This document shows, in pieces, positions 16,027 through 21,754 of a stretch of 21,754 nucleotides of DNA. The DNA lies in assembly GCA_030683195.1 (NCBI GenBank), contig JAUXQA010000486.1, forward strand, positions 1 through 21,754. Direction: 5' to 3'. This DNA is from Rhodoferax sp. GTDB taxonomy: Bacteria > Pseudomonadota > Gammaproteobacteria > Burkholderiales > Burkholderiaceae_C. Under the pieces are notes generated by a model. That model was given only the letters and a program-made list of their open reading frames with translations, did not search any database and was not told where the DNA came from. The translations under genes were made by a program, and so were the position numbers. Numbering within the stretch: the first letter of the stretch is position 1; each line of letters starts with the position of its first letter.

Positions 16027-16809
16027 ATGGTGAGGCTTGAAAAGTGCGATGCTCGGATTGGCTGCGCTTTACTCTTGAAGTGGGCCATCGGCCTTTGGGC
16101 GCTTGCGAGCCAATCGCTTGTTTTTGCACAGACTGGTGGTCAACTGCCATTGATTGTGGGTACCGGGAGCTCAGGCATGAGCTTTTCGGTGCCAATACAA
16201 ACACTCTTGTTTTTCACCGCACTTTCTTTTTTGCCTGCAGTACTGCTTTTGATGACTGGCTTTACCCGCATTGTTATCGTGCTTTCTTTATTGCGCCAGG
16301 CGCTTGGAACCCAGTCAGCACCTCCCAACCAGGTGGTCATCGGTTTATCGCTGTTCCTGACCTTCTTTGTCATGGGTCCCACTTTAGATAAGGTTTACAA
16401 CGAGGCGTATCTTCCTTATACGCAAAATTCAATGCCTTTCGAGCAGGCCTTGGCCAAGGCCGAAGACCCGCTGAGGCAGTTCATGAGCAAGCAGACGAGG
16501 CAGTCTGATCTTGCTTTGTTTGTCAGGTTGGCAAAATTGGAGCCTGGGACAAATGCCGAAAATGCACCGCTCAGGGTGCTTGTGCCGGCATTTGTAATAA
16601 GTGAACTCAAGTCTGCATTTCAGATCGGATTCATGATCCTTGTCCCGTTTCTCGTGATTGATATTGTCGTAGCTAGCGTCTTGATGTCGCTTGGCATGAT
16701 GATGCTGTCGCCAGTATTAGTGGCCTTGCCATTTAAGTTGATGTTGTTTGTACTGGCTGATGGTTGGAATTTGCTCATTGGCTCACTTGCCGCAAGTTTT
16801 GTAACTTGA
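16027..16809 (+). CDS. fliP: Flagellar export gate protein FliP
   Basis: FliP forms the pentameric core of the flagellar export gate with FliQ and FliR. The 260-residue protein begins with a signal peptide-like segment (about residues 12-35, ending SLVFAQ), as known for FliP, and contains the family signatures FLPAVLLLMTGFTRIVIVLS, QALGTQSAPPNQVVIGLSLFLT, PAFVISELKSAFQIGFMI and SLGMMMLSPVLVALPFKL, with four membrane segments. AAAGG lies just before the ATG at 16027; a GTG at 16030 is an alternative. Identification is firm. Confidence 0.96.
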   Translation: MVRLEKCDARIGCALLLKWAIGLWALASQSLVFAQTGGQLPLIVGTGSSGMSFSVPIQTLLFFTALSFLPAVLLLMTGFTRIVIVLSLLRQALGTQSAPPNQVVIGLSLFLTFFVMGPTLDKVYNEAYLPYTQNSMPFEQALAKAEDPLRQFMSKQTRQSDLALFVRLAKLEPGTNAENAPLRVLVPAFVISELKSAFQIGFMILVPFLVIDIVVASVLMSLGMMMLSPVLVALPFKLMLFVLADGWNLLIGSLAASFVT

Positions 16810-16818
16810 GAATAATGT

Positions 16819-17088
16819 ATGAATGCGCAAATGGTCCTAACTCTGGGGCGTGAAGCTCTGCTGATGATGTTAATGGTGTCATCGCCTGTTCTCGGTGTTA
16901 TGTTGGTAGTTGGGTTGCTAGTCAGCCTGTTTCAGGCAGTGACTCAAATCAATGAGGCAACGCTGTCTTTTGTGCCGAAATTGGTTGCGGCCATTGCCGT
17001 GTTTGCTGTCGCAGGTCCCTGGATGCTGAGCATGCTGGTTGAGTATCTTCGTCGAACGATCGAATCCATACCTGCCATGGTGGCTTGA
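16819..17088 (+). CDS. fliQ: Flagellar export gate protein FliQ
   Basis: The 89-residue protein is the typical FliQ length with two membrane hairpin segments (about 18-40 and 52-75). Family residues include VGLLVSLFQAVTQINEATLSF and FVPKLVAAIAVFAVAGPWM. It follows fliP by 9 bp. FliQ subunits wrap the FliP/FliR core to complete the export gate. Confidence 0.96.
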   Translation: MNAQMVLTLGREALLMMLMVSSPVLGVMLVVGLLVSLFQAVTQINEATLSFVPKLVAAIAVFAVAGPWMLSMLVEYLRRTIESIPAMVA

Positions 17089-17104
17089 GCCGAATCATGC
17101 TCTC

Positions 17105-17872
17105 GTGATTACGTTTTCAGAAGCACAGCTGATTGCCTGGGTATCGCCTATCTTTTGGCCTTTTATACGAATATTGGCTGTTTTTACGGCAGCCCCAATT
17201 TTTTCCTCAAAATCCGTTCCTACGCGAGCGAGGATCGCACTAGCTTTGTTTATCGCCTACGCGGCGCAGCCGAGTCTTCAGGGACAGCCGATGATCAGCA
17301 TTGTTGGTCCCGATGCATTTGGTGCAGTTGTGCAGCAAGTAGGGGTCGGCCTAGCGATAGGTTTTTCGATACGACTTGTATTTGCTGCTGTGGAGTTGGC
17401 TGGCGAAGTTGTAGGTGCACAAATGGGACTCGGCTTTGCCTCCTTTTTTAATCCTGCATTAGGGACTCAGGCTAATGCGGTAGGGGGGTTTTTTGGGCAC
17501 ATGGCTGCGTTCCTTTTTATTGTGATGAACGGTCATTTGATAGTTTTAATGAGCGTCATCAAAAGTTTTGAGGCCTTTCCGGTGGATCAGAACTTTTTGC
17601 TGGCTTTGGGAGAAATGAAGCTCTTTACACTTGGCGCCGACTTGTTTGCGAGCGGGTTGTGGATTGCCTTACCGATGATCGGCATGCTGATGTTTGTCAA
17701 TTTGGCGCTCGGTATCGTGTCTCGGGTCGCGCCGCAAATGAATATTTACGCCATCGGGTTTCCGATTACATTGACCGTTGGCTTGATTGGCATTGCAGCG
17801 ACTTTGCCCATGTTGGATCAGCCATTTTTCGCTCTCATGGAGCGCGTGATTGAGATATTTAATGGCAAGTGA
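17105..17872 (+). CDS. fliR: Flagellar export gate protein FliR
   Basis: FliR is the third core subunit of the export gate. Starting from GTG at 17105 the product is 255 residues, beginning MITFSEAQLIAWVSPIFWPF as in the family; the frame is open back to a TTG at 17039 inside fliQ, which would add 22 unrelated residues. Several membrane segments are visible, and the conserved GEVVGAQMGLGFASFFNP motif lies at about residues 100-117. The ribosome binding site is weak, so coupling to fliQ (16-bp gap) is likely. It ends the fliL-R run and converges with the two-component genes. Confidence 0.95.
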   Translation: MITFSEAQLIAWVSPIFWPFIRILAVFTAAPIFSSKSVPTRARIALALFIAYAAQPSLQGQPMISIVGPDAFGAVVQQVGVGLAIGFSIRLVFAAVELAGEVVGAQMGLGFASFFNPALGTQANAVGGFFGHMAAFLFIVMNGHLIVLMSVIKSFEAFPVDQNFLLALGEMKLFTLGADLFASGLWIALPMIGMLMFVNLALGIVSRVAPQMNIYAIGFPITLTVGLIGIAATLPMLDQPFFALMERVIEIFNGK

Positions 17873-17928
17873 TGTTCTGACAGAACTGAATATGACATCC
17901 GGTTTGCATGGGCTGAAAGAGGCATGAG

Positions 17929-18558
17929 CTATACAAGCTCGTTACGAATAGCATAAACGGTTAGCTCAGCATTGTTCGAGAGTTTCAATTTCTCTAGTAC
18001 CCTGGCCCGGTAAACGCTAACGGTCTTGGGACTCAACATGAGCTCCTCAGCAATGTCGGACAAGCGCTTTCCCGAGGCTATTTTGAGTAGAGTCTGAAGC
18101 TCCCGTTCAGACAGTGATGCATGCAAAGTCTGATTTTCAGGTGTGCCGAGGCTCTCGACGAGCATGTTAGCCACAGCAGGCGTCACATATTTGCGCCCTT
18201 GAGCTACCGTTCGAACGGCTGTAATCAGATCATGGGGTTCCCCCGCTTTATTCAAATAGCCCTGGGCGCCAGCTCTGAGGCATCTGATTGCGTACTGGTC
18301 TTCGGGATACATCGACACAACCAGCACTTTGATCGGAGAGCTCGCCTCACGCAGGGTCGACAGCACCTCCAGTCCTCCTCGCCCAGGCAGGTTCAGATCC
18401 AGCACCAATACATCGCAAGGCAGTGCTCGCAGTGCTTCACGAACCTCTGCGTAACTCGCAGCTTCGCCTGTGACTTGGATATCGACGGCTTCTGACAGCG
18501 TTTCTCTGATTCCGCGGCGGATCATTGCATGGTCGTCACAAAGAATGACACGGATCAT
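17929..18558 (-). CDS. Two-component response regulator, NarL/LuxR family
   Basis: This DNA-binding response regulator has an N-terminal receiver domain (acidic pair CDDH near the start, phosphoacceptor Asp in VLDLNLPGRGG, conserved Lys in YLNKAG) and a C-terminal LuxR-type helix-turn-helix (LSERELQTLLKIASGKRLSDI, then LSPKTVSVYRARVLEKL). From ATG at 18558 it has 209 residues; a GTG at 18567 would overlap the kinase stop and add three. The ATG lies one base after the kinase stop, so the pair is translationally coupled. Its target genes are unknown; position between fliR and the chemotaxis genes suggests, but does not prove, control of motility. Confidence 0.92.
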   Translation of the reverse strand: MIRVILCDDHAMIRRGIRETLSEAVDIQVTGEAASYAEVREALRALPCDVLVLDLNLPGRGGLEVLSTLREASSPIKVLVVSMYPEDQYAIRCLRAGAQGYLNKAGEPHDLITAVRTVAQGRKYVTPAVANMLVESLGTPENQTLHASLSERELQTLLKIASGKRLSDIAEELMLSPKTVSVYRARVLEKLKLSNNAELTVYAIRNELV

Positions 18559-18559
18559 T

Positions 18560-19702
18560 TCAGTCACTTTCAGATGTTATTTCAACAGGCAAAAAGGGCA
18601 CGGAAAGAATAATAGAGGTGCCCTTAGCAAGATGAGTACTGACATCCAGCCAGCCTCCGACCGTCTTGGCTCGTTCATGCAAGCCCTTGAGGCCAAACGA
18701 CTTCGGTTTCTCGCGTTCTTGCTGAGAGATTCCTTGGCCGTTGTCTTTGATCTCAAGTGTCAAAACATTCTCTGCGTCCGAGATATCGATTAGCACCTTG
18801 TCGCACTTCGCGTGTTTGGAGATGTTTGTCAAGGCTTCTTGTGCTGTGCGGTAAGCAGTCAGTTCAACAGACTTGGGCAAGGTGCCTTTGTCTGGTGTCG
18901 CATGAACAGTCGTTCCTATGCCCGTGCGTTTTGTGAAATCATTTGCCAGCCATCGAATGGCAGCTACCAAACCCTGATCCAATATTGCCGGCCTCAAGTT
19001 CAGCATGATGCGTTGGCTTGCTTCAATTGCATGCTGTAGCATTTCGGTGGCTGCATTGACGTGACTTTGTACCACGGGGTCAACAGTACGCCTACCGATC
19101 CAAGATAGGTCAAAACGAATAGCTGCAAGGGCGCCACCAATGTCATCGTGTATTTCACGTGCGATCGCGGTGCGTTCCTGTTCAATCGTTGTCTGCAAGT
19201 GTTCAGCAAAATTAGCCAATCTCCGTTCTGATAAAGCGAGTTCTCTGTCGGCAGCTTCTTTATCGCGCCTTACTTTGTGAATCTCTATTGCTCGACGGAT
19301 GGTTTGAGCCAAACGACTGAGATTGTCTTTTGCAAGGTAGTCGCTGATGCCCATCTTTATCGCCGAGACAGCCGCGGGCTCGCCGATTGCACCAGACAAA
19401 AGGATGAAAGGAGTTGAGTCAAGCTCGGAGGAGTCGGCACGCTTCTGGATAATTTTCCAAGCGTCTAACGCTGTGAACCCCATAAGCCTGTAGTCTGCCA
19501 GTATGGCGTCAAATTTGGAGACGTTGAGCAGTTGTTCGAATCCATCAAGCGTTTCCACGCGTTCCAAGTGAAACTTCTCGCCCGACTTTAGCAAAGCGAG
19601 GCGCACGAGATCGTGGTCGACAAGTGAATCCTCTAAGTGCAGGATTTGAATTGGCTTGGGCGGGACGTCATCTGACAGGGTCATCATCTGTAATATTGTC
19701 AC
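18560..19702 (-). CDS. Receiver-fused sensor histidine kinase (HisKA_3 type)
   Basis: This 380-residue kinase has an N-terminal receiver domain (LEDS near residue 24, phosphoacceptor Asp70 in ILADYR, Lys125 in YLAKDN), a coiled linker, a HisKA_3 dimerisation domain with phosphoacceptor His185 in REIHDDIGG, and a C-terminal ATPase domain (N-box around ALTNISKHAK, DNGQGI, FGLKGLHERA). No membrane segment or sensor domain is visible, so it is a cytoplasmic kinase probably driven by phosphorylation of its own receiver. It uses a GTG start at 19702; an ATG at 19687 is possible. It pairs with the response regulator downstream. Confidence 0.92.
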   Translation of the reverse strand: MTILQMMTLSDDVPPKPIQILHLEDSLVDHDLVRLALLKSGEKFHLERVETLDGFEQLLNVSKFDAILADYRLMGFTALDAWKIIQKRADSSELDSTPFILLSGAIGEPAAVSAIKMGISDYLAKDNLSRLAQTIRRAIEIHKVRRDKEAADRELALSERRLANFAEHLQTTIEQERTAIAREIHDDIGGALAAIRFDLSWIGRRTVDPVVQSHVNAATEMLQHAIEASQRIMLNLRPAILDQGLVAAIRWLANDFTKRTGIGTTVHATPDKGTLPKSVELTAYRTAQEALTNISKHAKCDKVLIDISDAENVLTLEIKDNGQGISQQEREKPKSFGLKGLHERAKTVGGWLDVSTHLAKGTSIILSVPFLPVEITSESD

Positions 19703-19882
19703 TGATTCCGATCAATGGGTTGGAAGACCTCCTTTGGCTGCATGTTCGTTAATATTTTGCTGAAAAATGGTTCTAAGGTTGTCAAAAAATGTGGAATCCT
19801 GATAACCTACGGCGCATGAAGTGGTCTAAGCTGATGAAGAGATCATGTGCCTGGCAATGGCTGTAGAAAATTGGACATAAGC
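19703..19882. other. Divergent gap between the two-component kinase and the CheZ-like gene
   Basis: This 180-bp gap contains the upstream regions of both flanking genes. AAAGGAGG, a full-strength ribosome binding sequence, lies on the minus strand at 19738-19745, but 35 bp before the kinase GTG. No confident sigma-28 or sigma-54 promoter is visible. Confidence 0.4.
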
Positions 19883-20326
19883 ATGCAAACCAACCAGTCA
19901 AGCTCATTACCTCCCTCTGTGCAGTTGCCTGTTATGTTGGTGGCGGAGTTGCAAGATTCGCTTTTGGTTGTCGTTCATGACCTGAGCCGTCTAGACGGGC
20001 TTCTTGCACACACGATGGAAAATTTGTTGGAGCGTTTTACGAGCGCCAGTGAAAACCTGGCAGATCCTTTGTTGCAGGACTCCAAAGAGTTGGACGCTGT
20101 CCGGAGTACTTTGCGAGCAGCTGTCACTGAGTTGCAGTTCCAAGATATGGCTTCACAACTGATTATTCACACATCGAAAATACTTCAGGGCTGTGCGTAT
20201 CGGTTAGCCTCTGAATCAATGGGGTCTGAGGATGGTGAGGCCGTGCCTTTCGTTGACGATGTGCCTGAGCGACCAAATCCAGTGACTCAGGATGAAATGG
20301 ACGCTGGCTCCATTGAGCTTTTTTAG
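19883..20326 (+). CDS. Short CheZ-like protein with FQDxxxQ motif (probable chemotaxis phosphatase)
   Basis: The frame is open from a GTG at 19847, but the ATG at 19883 gives a more natural N-terminus; that product has 147 residues. It is predicted mostly helical. The segment LQFQDMASQLI (Asp88 and Gln92) reproduces the D-x3-Q spacing of the CheZ catalytic motif (E. coli Asp143 and Gln147 in FQDLTGQ). The rest of the protein is too short for standard CheZ (about 210 residues) and lacks an obvious C-terminal CheY-binding tail, although the last residues (EMDAGSIELF) form an acidic peptide ending in hydrophobic residues. The gene lies just before cheY and cheA. Dephosphorylation of CheY is inference; an uncharacterised chemotaxis helper is the alternative. 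Confidence 0.65.
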   Translation: MQTNQSSSLPPSVQLPVMLVAELQDSLLVVVHDLSRLDGLLAHTMENLLERFTSASENLADPLLQDSKELDAVRSTLRAAVTELQFQDMASQLIIHTSKILQGCAYRLASESMGSEDGEAVPFVDDVPERPNPVTQDEMDAGSIELF

Positions 20327-20367
20327 ATATTTTCCATTAACCAAAATTGAAGTAGTCGGAGCCTTAC

Positions 20368-20730
20368 ATGCCTTTAATACTCGCTGTTGACGATTCCCCG
20401 TCCATGCGCAAAATGGTGTCCTTTACCCTGACTGGAGCTGGTTATCAGGTGGTCGAGGCAGTCGACGGTGTGGACGCCTATGAGAAGGCTCAAGCTCAAT
20501 CTTTTGATTTGGTTTTGACAGATCAGAATATGCCTAGGCTTGACGGCCTCGGCTTGACCCGAAAGCTCAGAGACCATCCTCAGTTTAAGACTGTTCCAAT
20601 TCTGATGTTGACCACTGAGTCAAGCGACCTGATGAAGCAAGCTGGACGTGCAGCTGGAGCTACGGGCTGGCTAGTCAAGCCCTTTGATCCAGCCCGACTG
20701 CTTGAGGTCATTAAAAAAGTTATTAAGTGA
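20368..20730 (+). CDS. cheY: Chemotaxis response regulator CheY
   Basis: A single receiver domain of 120 residues with all active-site residues: Asp8/Asp9, phosphoacceptor Asp52 in LTDQNMP, Thr82/Thr83, an aromatic switch residue Trp101 (Tyr in E. coli CheY), and Lys104 in VKPF. GGAG at 20358-20361 precedes the ATG by 6 nt. It lies between the CheZ-like gene and cheA, and FliM in this window keeps its CheY-binding segment, so CheY is expected to act on this motor. Confidence 0.95.
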   Translation: MPLILAVDDSPSMRKMVSFTLTGAGYQVVEAVDGVDAYEKAQAQSFDLVLTDQNMPRLDGLGLTRKLRDHPQFKTVPILMLTTESSDLMKQAGRAAGATGWLVKPFDPARLLEVIKKVIK

Positions 20731-20778
20731 CTCGGTTGGTATTTTTGGTAAGACGGGCCCGACAATTAGGAGATAGGC

Positions 20779-21754
20779 ATGGCTGAAATACATCAGGATA
20801 GTGGCGGAGGAAGCGATTTCGATTTAAGCCAGTTCTACCAGATATTTTTCGAGGAAGCAGGTGAGAATCTTGATTTGATGGAGCAGATGCTCCTCAACTT
20901 GAATTTGGAGACTGCTGACGATGAAGAGTTGAATGGCATCTTTCGATGCGCCCATTCTGTCAAAGGGGGGGCCGCCACATTCGGGTTTTCCGACGTTGCA
21001 GAATTGACCCATCAGATGGAGTCTTTGCTTGATCGGTTGCGTCGCCATGAATTACAACCAAACGCGAGTATGGTTGATGTGCTGTTGGAGTCCGCTGATG
21101 CATCGCGCGGGTTGTTGGCTCGACATCAATCCGGGGGGGAGGGCGAGATCACGCCAACGGGTGATCTAGTTCGTCGTATCAGTGTTCTGGCATCAGGGGG
21201 CATTCTTCCTTTGACTGCAAAAATTGGACTGGTTGCCCAGCCCGCTCCAGCAGCCGCAACGCCATTGACCCCGATGCCTGCAGCTTTGCCTCCAGTTGCC
21301 TCTCAAAGTAGTAAATCTAATTCCGAAAAAATATTGCGTTCGCTTGAAATTCACATCGGACCTCTGAATCAGCCGATCCAGGCTGATGCAATCAAGGAGC
21401 TGTTTCGCGATATTCCTGGTTTGGGGAGTATTAAAAATCTCCACAGCAGCAATTCCAACACGCGCATTTTTGCTGTTGAGACCTCGTCCTCGGACGAGGA
21501 TCTGCTAGATCTATTTGCATTTCATGTTTCCAGGGATCAAGTCTTAATACGGGATGCGGTCGAGGAATTGTCAGAGTCCTCGTCTGAACATGAGGCATTT
21601 GACAGCGCGATAGGCTCAATTGATTGCTATGCGGATGATCCTTTGCCTGGAGCGCCACTTGCGGCCGCGCCAGGCTTTGGCTTTTTTGATGGGGCTCCGG
21701 GTGCTCCAGTCGAGCTGGCTTCTTCAGCATCTTTGGTTGCAGCGCCAAATGCCA
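20779..21754 (+). CDS. cheA: Chemotaxis histidine kinase CheA, partial
   Basis: The ATG at 20779 has AGGAG at 20768-20772, 6 nt upstream. The frame stays open for 325 codons to the right edge, so the dimerisation, ATPase and CheW-like regulatory domains are missing. The P1 histidine phosphotransfer domain is complete, with His59 in RCAHSVKGGAATFGF. After a Pro/Ala-rich linker (about residues 155-190) a second alpha/beta domain occurs (about 195-265, beginning RSLEIHIGPLN), in the place of the CheY/CheB-binding P2 domain. A second acidic and Pro/Ala/Gly-rich linker follows. The gene is downstream of cheY, as expected for a che operon. Confidence 0.96.
   Translation, partial: MAEIHQDSGGGSDFDLSQFYQIFFEEAGENLDLMEQMLLNLNLETADDEELNGIFRCAHSVKGGAATFGFSDVAELTHQMESLLDRLRRHELQPNASMVDVLLESADASRGLLARHQSGGEGEITPTGDLVRRISVLASGGILPLTAKIGLVAQPAPAAATPLTPMPAALPPVASQSSKSNSEKILRSLEIHIGPLNQPIQADAIKELFRDIPGLGSIKNLHSSNSNTRIFAVETSSSDEDLLDLFAFHVSRDQVLIRDAVEELSESSSEHEAFDSAIGSIDCYADDPLPGAPLAAAPGFGFFDGAPGAPVELASSASLVAAPNA

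Noticed and set aside
17874..17886. Perfect palindrome GTTCTG-A-CAGAAC just after fliR as a terminator
   Set aside because: Only a 5-bp stem with a 3-nt loop can form, and no T run follows on either strand.
1..21754. Mobile elements, CRISPR arrays, tRNA and rRNA genes
   Set aside because: No transposase-like reading frame, regularly spaced repeats or RNA-gene signatures were seen; gene order is continuous and flagellar throughout.

Overview
The window is a Gram-negative polar or peritrichous flagellar gene cluster followed by the start of a chemotaxis operon. Gene order and protein character (divergent fliE/fliF as in enterics, short flagellins, SPINDLY-type glycosyltransferase beside a flagellin, and an FQDxxxQ protein before cheY-cheA) suggest a betaproteobacterium of the order Burkholderiales, most likely a Comamonadaceae member of the Rhodoferax type. 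That placement is inference from protein style; no rRNA or other marker is present.

Layout. 1-2107 (minus): a partial TPR / O-GlcNAc-transferase-like (GT41, SPINDLY) gene, open at the left edge, probably modifying flagellin. 2147-2959 (minus) and 3311-4123 (plus): two divergent flagellin genes about 90% identical in protein, each with a recognisable sigma-28-type promoter in the 351-bp gap between them. 4180-4223: a strong terminator. 4264-6459 (plus): fliD (cap), fliS and fliT (chaperones). 6553-6870 (minus): fliE, divergent from the long plus-strand fliF-G-H-I-J-K run (7010-13583); the fliE/fliF gap holds a striking inverted repeat. After a weak hairpin comes the second assembly run fliL-M-N-O-P-Q-R (13692-17872). 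17929-19702 (minus): a two-gene two-component system (NarL-type regulator and receiver-fused histidine kinase), convergent with fliR. 19883 to the end (plus): a short protein carrying the CheZ catalytic motif, cheY, and the first 325 codons of cheA, cut by the right edge.

How the parts work together. FliE/FliF/FliG/FliM/FliN build the basal body and switch, FliH/FliI/FliJ with FliO/P/Q/R form the export gate and its ATPase, FliK measures hook length, FliL supports the stator, FliC/FliD/FliS/FliT make and chaperone the filament, the TPR-GT41 enzyme probably glycosylates it, and CheA-CheY with the CheZ-like protein steer the switch through FliM.

Most of the window is conventional. The items most worth a second look are the TPR-GT41-TPR architecture, the short CheZ-like protein, the duplicated divergent flagellins and their promoter region, the fliE/fliF inverted repeat, and the unassigned two-component system. 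No mobile elements, CRISPR arrays, tRNA or rRNA genes were seen.
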